Part shown: positions 25,781 through 34,252 of the stretch, one piece after another | How positions within the stretch are numbered: position 1 is the first letter of the stretch | Layout: the number at the start of each line of letters is the position of its first letter | DNA from: LH-M37 sp965602855 | GTDB lineage: Bacteria; Pseudomonadota; Gammaproteobacteria; SZUA-229 | NCBI GenBank assembly: GCA_965602855.1 | Contig: CBFCZV010000003.1 | Location: forward strand, 1 to 64,000 | Length of the DNA stretch: 64,000 nucleotides | Direction: 5' to 3' | Position numbers and translations under genes: made by a program | Notes under the pieces: generated by a model | Database searches by the model: none | The model's input: only the letters and a program-made list of their open reading frames with translations | What the model was told of the DNA's origin: nothing

Positions 25781-26356
25781 ATGTCCACCATTGTTGTTGT
25801 AAAAAAAGGCGATCAGGTTTGTATCGCTGCGGACAGCCTAACCAGTTTTGGTGATTTGCGATTGGGTTCTGAATACGATGCAGACCACGATAAAATTATC
25901 AAAAATAAGAATGCGCATATTGGTATCGTTGGCAGTGCGGCGCATCAACTGGTGATGGAAAGCATTCTGGCTGATAAAAAAGTTAAAACTGACTTTTCAT
26001 CGAAGCTGGCTATTTTTGAGACCTTTAGAAGTTTGCATCCAATTCTAAAAGAGAAATATTTTTTAAATGCCAAAGATGAAGATGATGATCCTTATGAGTC
26101 AACACAGATCGATGCACTGATTGCATCGAAGCACGGCATCTTTGGTGTGCATTCATTGCGTGAAGTTTCTGAGTATACGCGCTTCTGGTCGATAGGTTCA
26201 GGCTCAGAATATGCATTGGGTGCGATGTTTGCTGTTTATGATGTTTATGAAACAGCAGAAGAGATTGCCGCTGCTGGCGTTAAGGCGGGTGCAGAATTTA
26301 ATACTGCTTCTGCCATGCCCATGAGTAGTTATGTTATTAAACTCGGAAAAGAATAG
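25781..26356 (+). CDS. HslV/proteasome-like Ntn-hydrolase-fold protein
   Basis: 191 residues that track the proteasome-beta/HslV fold. It begins MSTIVVVKKGDQVCIAADS, matching the N-terminal TTIV...VVIAGD strand of HslV with the invariant Asp17 kept; after Met removal the first residue would be Ser, not Thr. A lysine in HDKIIK occupies the approximate place of catalytic Lys33, and WSIGSGSEYALGAM matches the IGSGG-Y-A helix of HslV. There is no hslU beside it. It may be an active peptidase using Ser/Thr, or an inactive member of a little-studied branch. It sits between ribD and ribE with gaps of 24 and 9 bases, so it is co-transcribed with riboflavin genes; a functional link is unknown. Confidence 0.7.
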   Translation: MSTIVVVKKGDQVCIAADSLTSFGDLRLGSEYDADHDKIIKNKNAHIGIVGSAAHQLVMESILADKKVKTDFSSKLAIFETFRSLHPILKEKYFLNAKDEDDDPYESTQIDALIASKHGIFGVHSLREVSEYTRFWSIGSGSEYALGAMFAVYDVYETAEEIAAAGVKAGAEFNTASAMPMSSYVIKLGKE

Positions 26357-26365
26357 AAGATATTA

Positions 26366-27019
26366 ATGTTTACTGGAATTATTGAAGCTGTTGGTAAGGT
26401 TAAGCGAATTGAACCCGTAGGTGGTGATATGCGTTTGACTGTTGATGTCGGCTCTCTGGATATGAGAGACGTTAATCTTGGTGACAGTATTGCAGTGAAC
26501 GGTGTTTGTTTAACAGCGGTTGAATTTGATGCACATTCTTTTGTAGCTGATGTTTCAAATGAATCAATTTCACTGACTTCATTGAAACTTTTAAAGTCAG
26601 GCAGTCCGGTTAATCTTGAAAAAGCCTTATTGCCTACCACGCGACTGGGTGGTCATCTTGTCAGTGGTCACGTTGATGGTCTGGGTAAAGTGACCAATAT
26701 TGCGGATGACGGAAGATCAATTCGTTATACCATTCAGGTGCCAGCGGAGTTAAAAAGATATATTGCAGTTAAGGGTTCAATTTGTATCGATGGCACAAGC
26801 CTGACTGTTAATGCGGTGAACAATGATTGCTTTGACATTAATATCGTGCCGCACACGCAGGAAAGAACGATTATTCAAAATTATAAAGCAGGTACCGAAG
26901 TCAATCTGGAAGTTGATCTGGTTGCACGGTATCTGGAAAGTTTATTATTACACACATCAGATGAAGGCAAGGAAGGTCTGAGTCTGGATTTGCTGTCAAA
27001 AGCGGGATTCATTGGTTAG
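26366..27019 (+). CDS. ribE: riboflavin synthase alpha chain
   Basis: Dismutates two 6,7-dimethyl-8-ribityllumazine molecules to riboflavin. 217 residues made of two lumazine-binding barrels: the first starts MFTGIIEAVG, the second around 95 with GGHLVSGHVDG; conserved NGVCLT and DGTSLTVN occur at equivalent places. The C-terminus carries the trimerisation helix. The gene is also called ribC in E. coli nomenclature. Confidence 0.96.
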   Translation: MFTGIIEAVGKVKRIEPVGGDMRLTVDVGSLDMRDVNLGDSIAVNGVCLTAVEFDAHSFVADVSNESISLTSLKLLKSGSPVNLEKALLPTTRLGGHLVSGHVDGLGKVTNIADDGRSIRYTIQVPAELKRYIAVKGSICIDGTSLTVNAVNNDCFDINIVPHTQERTIIQNYKAGTEVNLEVDLVARYLESLLLHTSDEGKEGLSLDLLSKAGFIG

Positions 27020-27023
27020 TTAT

Positions 27024-28124
27024 ATGAAACTAAATACTACAGAAGAAATAATTGAAGATATTCGCCAGGGTAAGATGGTGATTATCATGGACGACGAAGA
27101 TCGTGAAAACGAAGGCGATCTATTAATGGCAGCGAGTGCTGTGACACCAGATGCGGTTAATTATATGGCGCGTTTTGGTCGAGGCCTGATATGTCTGACT
27201 TTGACAGAGCAACGTTGCAAACAATTGCGTTTACCACTAATGGTCGGCGGCACCGATGTCATGCAAAGCACTAACTTCACTGTTTCTATAGAAGCAGCAG
27301 AAGGCGTGACTACAGGTATTTCTGCAGCAGACCGCGCAGTGACAGTATTAGCTGCTGTGAATCCTGATGCCAAACCTGAAGATATTGAGCAACCTGGTCA
27401 TATTTTCCCGTTGATGGCTCAGCCTGGTGGTGTGCTGAGTCGTGCAGGTCATACTGAAGCGGGCTGTGATTTAGCTCGTTTAGCGGGCATGGATCCAAGT
27501 GCGATGATTGTTGAGATTTTGAATGATGATGGCACCATGGCGCGTCGTCCTGATCTTGAAAAATTTGCAGAAGAGCACGATTTAAAAATCGGTACGATTG
27601 AAGATTTGATTAGCTACCGTATTAAAAATGAAAAAACCATTGAACGCGTCGCTGAAACAGATTTAACAACAGAACATGGCAAGTTTAGATTACTGGCTTT
27701 TCAGAATAGCATTGATGAAGGTACGCATTTCGCACTGGTAAAAGGCGAAATTAATGGCGATGAGCCAGTACTAGTACGTGTCCATATGGTTAATACGCTA
27801 GTTGATGTTATGGGTTCTGTACACACTAAAGGCTGGCCTTTGAATGATGCGATTAAACGTATTGCTGAAGTTGATCAGGGCGTAGTTGTTATTCTTAGAA
27901 AAAATGACGAAGAAAAAGCAATGTTGCAGTGGATGATGAGTCATCTTGCTGTTGATGATTCTAAGAAAAAAGAACGCACTGACATCCGCACCGATGGTGT
28001 GGGTGCGCAAATTCTAATGGATGTTGGTGTCAAGAAAATGCGTTTAATGTCTGCACCGAAGGTGATTCATGGTCTAGCTGGTTTTGGTCTTGAAGTGGTT
28101 GAGTATGTCACCGGTGAAGAGTAG
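27024..28124 (+). CDS. ribBX: 3,4-dihydroxy-2-butanone 4-phosphate synthase with degenerate GTP cyclohydrolase II domain
   Basis: 366 residues from the ATG at 27024 (a TTG at 27012 is less likely). The N-terminal RibB domain (about 1-200) makes the 4-carbon precursor from ribulose 5-phosphate; its acidic metal site DDEDRENEGD and the later HTEAGCDLARLAG are intact. The C-terminal domain (about 205-366) has the RibA fold, but the three zinc-ligand cysteines are absent: after LVRVHM the sequence goes VNTLVDVMGSVHTKG. GTP cyclohydrolase II activity is therefore not expected and a separate RibA should exist elsewhere. Such RibBX proteins are common in proteobacteria. Confidence 0.92.
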   Translation: MKLNTTEEIIEDIRQGKMVIIMDDEDRENEGDLLMAASAVTPDAVNYMARFGRGLICLTLTEQRCKQLRLPLMVGGTDVMQSTNFTVSIEAAEGVTTGISAADRAVTVLAAVNPDAKPEDIEQPGHIFPLMAQPGGVLSRAGHTEAGCDLARLAGMDPSAMIVEILNDDGTMARRPDLEKFAEEHDLKIGTIEDLISYRIKNEKTIERVAETDLTTEHGKFRLLAFQNSIDEGTHFALVKGEINGDEPVLVRVHMVNTLVDVMGSVHTKGWPLNDAIKRIAEVDQGVVVILRKNDEEKAMLQWMMSHLAVDDSKKKERTDIRTDGVGAQILMDVGVKKMRLMSAPKVIHGLAGFGLEVVEYVTGEE

Positions 28125-28178
28125 AAAAATTTTATAATTACTGAATAATTTTAAGTTAAAAAATATTAGAGAAAAGAT

Positions 28179-28649
28179 ATGAGTGAAAATAATATAGAAG
28201 GTAGTTTGCAGTACAGCAAGGGCGCGTTTGCAATTGTCTGTGCACGTTTTAATGGCTTCATCGTTGAAAGCCTGTTAGCCGGTGCATTGGATACACTGAA
28301 ACGCAGCGGTGTTGCTGACAGTGATATTACCGTGGTCAAGGTTCCCGGTGCATTTGAAGTACCTGTTGCTGTGCAGAATTTAGCGCAGAGCGGCAAGTAC
28401 AATGCTGTTATCGCGCTGGGTGCAGTAATACGCGGTGCAACGCCTCATTTTGATATTGTTGCTAATGAGTCTGCTAAAGGCTTATCTGCGATTGCACTTG
28501 ATCACGGGTTACCAATCATTAATGGTATTCTGACAACTGATTCAATCGAACAAACTATTGAACGTGCCGGTACCAAGGCAGGTAATAAGGGTTCGGAAGC
28601 TGCGGCTTCAGCGATTGAAATGGTTAGCCTGTTTCAGAAATTAGATTAA
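28179..28649 (+). CDS. ribH: 6,7-dimethyl-8-ribityllumazine synthase
   Basis: Condenses the pyrimidine and the 4-carbon unit to lumazine, the RibE substrate. 156 residues with VKVPGAFEVP (substrate site), GAVIRGATPHFD including catalytic His90, and the C-terminal RAGTKAGNKGSEAA phosphate-binding segment. Preceded by GAGAAAAGAT. nusB follows after 58 bases, as in most gammaproteobacteria. Confidence 0.97.
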   Translation: MSENNIEGSLQYSKGAFAIVCARFNGFIVESLLAGALDTLKRSGVADSDITVVKVPGAFEVPVAVQNLAQSGKYNAVIALGAVIRGATPHFDIVANESAKGLSAIALDHGLPIINGILTTDSIEQTIERAGTKAGNKGSEAAASAIEMVSLFQKLD

Positions 28650-28707
28650 TATTGTTGGCTCACTATCTGAGTCACTTTGATTATTTTCATATAGGTTAAT
28701 CACGACC

Positions 28708-29151
28708 ATGTCAGACAAAACAAGCATTGCTAAAGCGAGAGGAAAAGCGAGGCGCTTTGCCATGCAGGCGATCTATCAATGGCAAATGACCAGTGATGAT
28801 ACAAAAGGCATTGAGAAACAGTATTCTGAAGATAATAAATTTGATACAGCAGATTTTGATTATTTCAGAGAGTTGTTTTTTGGCGTTGAAGAAAATCTAG
28901 AGTTAATTGATAAAACTCTGATTCAATATACAAGCCGAGCAATTGTTTCAGTTGATCCTGTTGAAAGAGCAATTTTGCGTCTGGCCTGTTATGAATTTCT
29001 GAAACGTTTGGATGTGCCATATCGCGTCGTGATAAATGAAGCGGTGACTTTGACCAAGAAATTTTGTGCGGCGCAAAGCCATACTTTTGTGAATGCCGTT
29101 CTGGATAAGGTGGCGCATGAGCTTCGTGCCACAGAAATATCGAAGGCTTAA
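28708..29151 (+). CDS. nusB: transcription antitermination factor NusB
   Basis: Binds boxA RNA with NusE/S10 in rRNA antitermination. 147 residues, all-helical: basic N-terminus (KARGKARRFAMQAIYQWQ) for RNA contact, then VDPVERAILRLACYEF, PYRVVINEAVTLTKKF and FVNAVLDKV, the usual order. Its place between ribH and thiL is standard. Confidence 0.95.
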   Translation: MSDKTSIAKARGKARRFAMQAIYQWQMTSDDTKGIEKQYSEDNKFDTADFDYFRELFFGVEENLELIDKTLIQYTSRAIVSVDPVERAILRLACYEFLKRLDVPYRVVINEAVTLTKKFCAAQSHTFVNAVLDKVAHELRATEISKA

Positions 29152-29171
29152 GCTGTTAATCAGGTAGTGTG

Positions 29172-30155
29172 ATGGCAGCGACTACTGAATTTAATCTTAT
29201 AAAAAAATACTTTAGTTATGATTTCGAGCGCGAAGATGTTGCGCTTGGTGTCGGCGATGATTGTGCACTGCTAAGCCCTCCACAAGGAAAACAATTAGTC
29301 GTCACCGTTGATACACTGGTATCGGGTGTGCATTTTCCTGAAACTACTTCCCCTGAAGACATTGCCTATAAATCACTGGCTGTTAGTTTGAGTGATCTCG
29401 CCGCCATGGGCGCTGAACCTGCATGGGCAACACTAGCGATAACTCTTCCAGATAGCCGCGAAGAATGGTTGCAGGCGTTCTCAACGAGTTTTAAAGAAAC
29501 CCTGAAGACGTATGGCGTGCAGTTGGTTGGTGGCGACACCACACAAGGACCTTTATCGATTACAGTGCAATTAACGGGCTTTATTGATGCAGAAAAAACC
29601 ATGCGCCGAGATGCCGCCAAGCCTGGTGATAAAATTTATGTCACCGGTTATCTGGGCGATGCGGCGTTGGGTTTAAAGCTGTTAAAGGTTCTTGATTTGC
29701 CTGACATGAAAATCAGGCAAATATGCGTTGATAAATTAAATCGTCCTATCCCTAGAGTTGAATTTGCACAACAGGCGATTGAACATTGCTCATGTGCCAT
29801 TGATATCTCGGATGGTCTGGTGGCTGATCTGGGGCATATCCTCAAAGCCAGTTCCTGTGGTGCTAAAATTTACTATGATCAATTGCCAGCATCCAAAGAA
29901 TTTCGTGCAAGCCCTGTTTATCTTAATGCTCTTGATTACAAAAAATTGCTACTCGCAGGCGGCGATGATTATGAACTGTGTCTGGTGACTTCGGCTGAAA
30001 ATGAAGATGCTTTAATGTCGCTCGCTGAATCCATGGACGTTTTGTTAACTCACATCGGTGAAATAGACACATCTGCTGAGTTAAATGTTATAAATGCCAG
30101 TGGTGAAGCAGTTGAATTAAATGCTTCGGGTTATGAGCACTTTGCAGATGAATGA
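29172..30155 (+). CDS. thiL: thiamine-monophosphate kinase
   Basis: ATP-dependent phosphorylation of thiamine monophosphate to thiamine diphosphate. About 327 residues from the ATG at 29172 (GTG at 29169 also possible). PurM-like fold: GVGDDCALL, TVDTLVSGVHF, YKSLAVSLSDLAAMGAEP, VGGDTTQGPLSI and CAIDISDGLVADLGHI carry the metal and nucleotide ligands. The stop overlaps the start region of pgpA. Confidence 0.96.
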   Translation: MAATTEFNLIKKYFSYDFEREDVALGVGDDCALLSPPQGKQLVVTVDTLVSGVHFPETTSPEDIAYKSLAVSLSDLAAMGAEPAWATLAITLPDSREEWLQAFSTSFKETLKTYGVQLVGGDTTQGPLSITVQLTGFIDAEKTMRRDAAKPGDKIYVTGYLGDAALGLKLLKVLDLPDMKIRQICVDKLNRPIPRVEFAQQAIEHCSCAIDISDGLVADLGHILKASSCGAKIYYDQLPASKEFRASPVYLNALDYKKLLLAGGDDYELCLVTSAENEDALMSLAESMDVLLTHIGEIDTSAELNVINASGEAVELNASGYEHFADE

Positions 30156-30660
30156 ACCAGAAACAAACCAGAAACAGAAAATGCGTAGAATTGCATTTTC
30201 AGAACTGAAAAATCCCGTTGTCTTTATCGCGTTTGGACTGGGTAGTGGGCTGTCACCTAAAGCACCGGGAACGGCAGGTACTCTGGTAGCAGTACCGCTG
30301 GTGCTGGCAATACAGAATTTGCCATTGATGATCTATGCTGCCATTACCTTACTAATCACGGTTGTCGGAATCTGGATATGCTCATACTCGTCAAAGAAAC
30401 TGGGCGTGCACGACCACCCCGGTATTGTCATTGATGAAATAGCTGGTTTTTTGATCACCATGTTTGCCGTACCGAGTGGTTGGCAATGGATGCTGGCTGG
30501 CTTTGTTCTATTCAGGTTCTTTGATGCACTCAAGCCATGGCCGATCTCATGGATGGATAAAAATATAGCAGGAGGTTTTGGTATCATGATAGACGATGTG
30601 GCGGCGGGGCTAGTCTCTCTGGCTCTATTACAGGCTTACTGGTATGGATTTGTTCAATGA
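30148..30660 (+). CDS. pgpA: phosphatidylglycerophosphatase A
   Basis: Inner-membrane phosphatase making phosphatidylglycerol from its phosphate. I start it at the ATG at 30148, overlapping thiL by eight bases, giving 170 residues; the frame also opens at 30121. Family motifs: GLGSGLSPKAPGTAGTL with hydrophobic helices around it, and DEIAGFLITMFAVP; WPISWMDKNIAGGFGIMIDD near the end. About four membrane segments. The TGA overlaps the next gene start. Confidence 0.95.
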   Translation: MNEPETNQKQKMRRIAFSELKNPVVFIAFGLGSGLSPKAPGTAGTLVAVPLVLAIQNLPLMIYAAITLLITVVGIWICSYSSKKLGVHDHPGIVIDEIAGFLITMFAVPSGWQWMLAGFVLFRFFDALKPWPISWMDKNIAGGFGIMIDDVAAGLVSLALLQAYWYGFVQ

Positions 30661-31295
30661 TGAACCGCGCACTACTTTTTATACTTCTACTGTGTGCCAG
30701 TCCAGTCTGGGCGAATCAGGATATCCAGCTACAGGGGCTATTTGGCGGCAAGGCAGTGGTCTCAATCGATGGCCAGCGTCGTATTATTGCTGTTGGTGAA
30801 ACCAGTCCTGAAGGCGTAAAGCTGATAGCGGTTGATTCTCAGCAGGCAACGCTGGAGATTGATGGTAAGCAGGCGAATTATACGCTGGGCTCACCGATTT
30901 CATTAAATTTTACCAAGGCCAAGAGTGTTCAGGAAAAAGTGTTTGCTGATGATAGGGGCATGTTTATGTCTGTAGGCAGCATCAATGGACAGAACGTACG
31001 TTTTCTGGTGGATACAGGGGCAACAACTGTGGCCATGAATACTACGCAAGCCAAGCGACTGGGTGTGCGTTATAAGACTGAGGGTGAAGTTTCCTCAGCC
31101 AGTACCGCCTCAGGCTTTGTGAAGGCTTATCGAGTGCATCTGAAGTCGGTATCTCTGGGTAAAATAAAACGTCGGAATGTTGAGGCCATGGTCATTGATG
31201 GTCAGCATCCGGGGCCTATTTTGTTGGGTATGTCCTTTTTGAGCGATCTAAAGGTAGAAAAGGCAGGAAATGTGCTGTTGCTTAAATCACGCTAG
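30657..31295 (+). CDS. retropepsin-like aspartic protease (clan AA, TIGR02281 type)
   Basis: 212 residues with a signal peptide (about 1-19, ending VWA). The N-terminal half is a small beta domain starting IQLQGLFGGKAVVSIDG; the C-terminal half is a single retropepsin unit with the active-site triplet D119-T120-G121 in RFLVDTGATTVAM and a hydrophobic-Gly segment GPILLGMSFL near the end. It should act in the periplasm as a homodimer, like viral proteases. Substrate unknown. It overlaps pgpA by four bases, ending the run that starts at glyA. Confidence 0.88.
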   Translation: MMNRALLFILLLCASPVWANQDIQLQGLFGGKAVVSIDGQRRIIAVGETSPEGVKLIAVDSQQATLEIDGKQANYTLGSPISLNFTKAKSVQEKVFADDRGMFMSVGSINGQNVRFLVDTGATTVAMNTTQAKRLGVRYKTEGEVSSASTASGFVKAYRVHLKSVSLGKIKRRNVEAMVIDGQHPGPILLGMSFLSDLKVEKAGNVLLLKSR

Positions 31296-31494
31296 TGTGT
31301 GCTATCTTTTTGTTAACTTATTGATTCTAAATGTAATAATTGTCCTGTTGTACGGTTTTCATGATGGTTTTTAGCAAGCTGATAAATTGGTTAAGTCCTG
31401 CCGGAAGTGATTGATTTTTTTGACAAAAAGGGACTAATAATGGAAACTGCGTACAGATTATATTAATAATAACAATGAGCTAGGAATTTTAATA

Positions 31495-31893
31495 ATGTCA
31501 GAACTATTTTCCGAAGAATGGGGGCAAGCCTACAAGGATGCGTGGAATGGGGATCAGGAAATTACCTCAACTTTACAGAAGGCTGGTTTCAACTCAATCG
31601 TTGCTTTTGGTCTTGCGGATGAGGATGCACCACGTTTTGTTATGACTATTGAAAATGGCCTTGTTGCATCTATTGATACTCAGCCAGAGGAGGCCATTGA
31701 TTGGGATATTCGTGCTAATCAGGAGAACTGGCTTTCACTGGTGGCCAAGCCACCTGGTTTAATGAAATTAGGTATTGCTTATACTTCACGAAAAATTAGA
31801 TTTAAGAAAGGTGATTATGCAACTATGGTTAAAGATCCAAGTTTAGCGGGTGCCTTTGTTAAGTCGTTTGGTTTGATGTCCAGGATTTCTTGA
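31495..31893 (+). CDS. SCP2 sterol-carrier-domain protein
   Basis: 132-residue cytoplasmic protein made of a single SCP2-like lipid-binding fold: RFVMTIENGLVASI then IDWDIRANQENWLSL are the strands and helix typical of this domain, followed by MKLGIAYTSRKIRFKKGDY. No signal or membrane segment. Such proteins bind hydrophobic ligands; the ligand here is unknown. It is a single gene with about 200 bases upstream and a terminator behind it, and directly precedes the ArsS cluster. Confidence 0.8.
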   Translation: MSELFSEEWGQAYKDAWNGDQEITSTLQKAGFNSIVAFGLADEDAPRFVMTIENGLVASIDTQPEEAIDWDIRANQENWLSLVAKPPGLMKLGIAYTSRKIRFKKGDYATMVKDPSLAGAFVKSFGLMSRIS

Positions 31894-31921
31894 TTAGTAA
31901 AGCACGCTAATTCCTGTGGCT

Positions 31922-31953
31922 AAAAAGGCTGGCGGTTGTCAGCCTTTTTGTTT
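31922..31953 (+). terminator. Rho-independent terminator after the SCP2 gene
   Basis: AAAAAGGCTG (31922-31931) and CAGCCTTTTT (31940-31949) form a 10-bp stem with an 8-base loop and a trailing GTTTT. It separates the SCP2 gene from the radical SAM gene that starts at 31987. Confidence 0.85.
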
Positions 31954-31986
31954 TCTATTAAATATATTTAATCTTTAATTAATCAA

Positions 31987-32940
31987 ATGAAAGATACGCT
32001 CGAATTTTTAAAAAATACCGATTTTCCAGCCGTCAATCGTACCAGTCTGGAAACGCTGCAGCTTAATTTGGGCTATTTATGCAATCAGCAATGTTTGCAT
32101 TGTCATGTCGATGCAAGCCCCAGACGAACAGAGCTGATGTCTGCTGAGACCATCGAAACAGTTATTCGCTTTATTAAAAGTCATAAAATCAAAACAGTGG
32201 ATTTAACCGGTGGTGCGCCAGAGATGAATCCGCATTTTCGTGAATTAATTCTGGCGGCAAGAGCTTTAGATGTTCATGTCATTGATCGCTGTAACTTAAC
32301 CATTCTTGAAGAACCGGGTTATGAGTGGCTAGCTTCTTTTCTGGCAGATAACGATGTTGAAGTGGTGGCCTCATTGCCCTGTTATCTGGAAGAAAATGTT
32401 AATGCACAACGCGGCAAGGATGTTTTTGAAAATAGTATAAAGGGTTTGAAAAAGCTAAATGCAGCAGGTTACGGAAAACAGGACAACTTAAAGCTTAACC
32501 TGGTGTTTAATCCACAGGGCGCAAGTCTGCCACCGCCGCAAAATGCACTGGAACTAGATTATAAAAAAGTACTGCTGGAAAATTTTGGTGTTGAGTTCAA
32601 TCATTTGTTCACCATCGCCAATATGCCGATTAAACGCTTTGGTAGCACCCTGTTATCAAAAGGAAAGTTTGATGACTATATGACACTGTTGAAAAATTCA
32701 CACGATGAAGGAAATCTTGAGTCGTTGATGTGTCGTACGCAAATCAGCGTTGACTGGCTGGGTAATGTACACGATTGCGATTTCAATCAAATGCTGAATT
32801 TAAAATCAACCTTCAATAAAGGAAAAGTTAATCTAAATGACTTGATTGACTTCGATTTCAATCAAACGCCAATTGTAGTGATGGAACATTGCTATGGTTG
32901 CACCGCAGGGCAGGGTTCTTCCTGTGGTGGTGCTTTGTAA
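31987..32940 (+). CDS. arsS: radical SAM/Cys-rich domain protein, ArsS-type
   Basis: 317 residues. The N-terminal radical SAM domain has the 4Fe-4S motif C32-x3-C36-x2-C39 in LCNQQCLHCHVDASP, and DLTGGAPEMNPHF for SAM binding. The C-terminal Cys-rich domain contains VHDCDFNQML and ends CYGCTAGQGSSCGG, the hallmark of the rSAM/selenodomain family (TIGR04167), whose studied members make 5'-deoxy-5'-dimethylarsinoyl-adenosine on the way to arsenosugars. All positions that are selenocysteine in some relatives are Cys here. Its two companion transferases follow. No arsM or ars operon is in the window, so the substrate remains inferred. Confidence 0.85.
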   Translation: MKDTLEFLKNTDFPAVNRTSLETLQLNLGYLCNQQCLHCHVDASPRRTELMSAETIETVIRFIKSHKIKTVDLTGGAPEMNPHFRELILAARALDVHVIDRCNLTILEEPGYEWLASFLADNDVEVVASLPCYLEENVNAQRGKDVFENSIKGLKKLNAAGYGKQDNLKLNLVFNPQGASLPPPQNALELDYKKVLLENFGVEFNHLFTIANMPIKRFGSTLLSKGKFDDYMTLLKNSHDEGNLESLMCRTQISVDWLGNVHDCDFNQMLNLKSTFNKGKVNLNDLIDFDFNQTPIVVMEHCYGCTAGQGSSCGGAL

Positions 32941-32962
32941 TTGATTGTTTCATGATGCCACA

Positions 32963-33637
32963 ATGAAATTATCTATCATCATTCCCGTATTCAACGAAGC
33001 TGAAAATATAGCTAACACACTCAAGCAGCTACAGGTTTATCGACAGCAGGGTCATGAAGTAATTGTTATCGATGGTGGTAGTCGAGATAATACAGTTGAT
33101 TGTGTTCAAGATATGGCAGATCAACTATTAATCTCGAAACCCGGCAGGGCGATGCAAATGAATATCGGTGCGGATCAAGCGCAGGGTGAAGTGCTGGTAT
33201 TCTTGCATGCCGATACACAATTACCTGATAGTGCGGATACTTTGATTATCAAATCCATGGAGCAGGGTACTCAATGGGGGCGATTTAATGTCCGGCTTTC
33301 AGGCTCGCATATTTTATTCAGACTTATCGAAAACATGATGAACTGGCGCTCCTGTTTTACGGGTATTGCAACCGGTGATCAGGTCATATTTGTTCAACGT
33401 ATGTTGTTTGAACAGGTAGGTGCTTATCCAGAAATAAAATTGATGGAAGATATTGCGCTAAGTAAAAAACTAAAATTACTCAGTAAGTCGATCTGCATAA
33501 AACAACGAGTCATCACATCAAGCCGTAAATGGGAGAAAAAAGGCATTGTACGAACCGTGTTGTTGATGTGGCGATTACGGTTGTTATATTTCCTTGGTGT
33601 TTCAGCCAATAAACTTCATGCACAATACTATCGATGA
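32963..33637 (+). CDS. family-2 glycosyltransferase (TIGR04283 type, rSAM/selenodomain-associated)
   Basis: 224 residues from the ATG at 32963. GT-A fold: KLSIIIPVFNEAENI, then IDGGSRDNTVDC, and VLVFLHADTQLP with the DxD-like metal site; later GDQVIFVQRMLFEQVGAYPE is the acceptor-side motif. A hydrophobic helix near the C-terminus (about 190-212) suggests membrane contact. It belongs to the class that co-occurs with ArsS-type radical SAM genes. Starts 22 bases after arsS and overlaps the next gene by four bases. Confidence 0.85.
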   Translation: MKLSIIIPVFNEAENIANTLKQLQVYRQQGHEVIVIDGGSRDNTVDCVQDMADQLLISKPGRAMQMNIGADQAQGEVLVFLHADTQLPDSADTLIIKSMEQGTQWGRFNVRLSGSHILFRLIENMMNWRSCFTGIATGDQVIFVQRMLFEQVGAYPEIKLMEDIALSKKLKLLSKSICIKQRVITSSRKWEKKGIVRTVLLMWRLRLLYFLGVSANKLHAQYYR

Positions 33638-34248
33638 GTAATTATAAATATCCTGATGCAGTAGTTCTTGTTTTTGCCAAAGCGCCCGTAGCAGGAAAGG
33701 TGAATACCAGGCTGATACCCGATATTGGTGTTGAAGCGGCAACCGAACTTCAGGCTGAATTAATCCATTCAAGGCTTTCATCCCTAAATGAAGAAAGCTT
33801 GTGCCATGTCCAGCTCTGGTGTGCGCCCGATGCTGGTCATGCTTTTTTTCAGATCTGTAAAAATCAATACGATATAGCGTTGCTTGAGCAGCGGGGCGCT
33901 GATCTCGGTGAACGTATGTCTTCGGCGATTGAACAAAGCCTGGAAGAATTTAAGTACGTTGTATTGATTGGTACTGATGCGCCATCACTGACTATTGACC
34001 ATATTGAAGAGTCAATCAATCAGCTGGCTGATAATGATGTTGTGATTGCACCGGCGGAAGATGGTGGTTATGTGATGATTGGAATGTCTCAGCACAGTGA
34101 TGCTGTTTTTCAGTCGGTGCCGTGGGGTACGGATGAGGTGCTTGCCTGTACCCGTGAAAATATCGCAGATAATAATCTGCTGTGTGGTGAGCTTGAGACT
34201 TGTTGGGATATTGATCGGGTTGAGGATTACCAACGGTATAAAAAATGA
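33634..34248 (+). CDS. DUF2064/CofC-like transferase (TIGR04282 type)
   Basis: 204 residues with a nucleotidyltransferase-like GT-A fold: VLVFAKAPVAGKVNTRL (12-28) at the N-terminus, VLIGTDAPSLTIDHIEES and VIAPAEDGGYVMIGMSQ in the middle, WDIDRVEDYQRY at the end. This is the second standard partner of ArsS-type genes. Four-base overlap with the upstream glycosyltransferase supports one operon. Probably moves a sugar or nucleotide in the same pathway; chemistry not established. Confidence 0.85.
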   Translation: MSNYKYPDAVVLVFAKAPVAGKVNTRLIPDIGVEAATELQAELIHSRLSSLNEESLCHVQLWCAPDAGHAFFQICKNQYDIALLEQRGADLGERMSSAIEQSLEEFKYVVLIGTDAPSLTIDHIEESINQLADNDVVIAPAEDGGYVMIGMSQHSDAVFQSVPWGTDEVLACTRENIADNNLLCGELETCWDIDRVEDYQRYKK

Positions 34249-34252
34249 TAGT

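Noticed and set aside
24662..28649. FMN riboswitch for the riboflavin genes.
   Set aside because: Gaps between these genes are 0-54 bases, too short for the element; none is visible.
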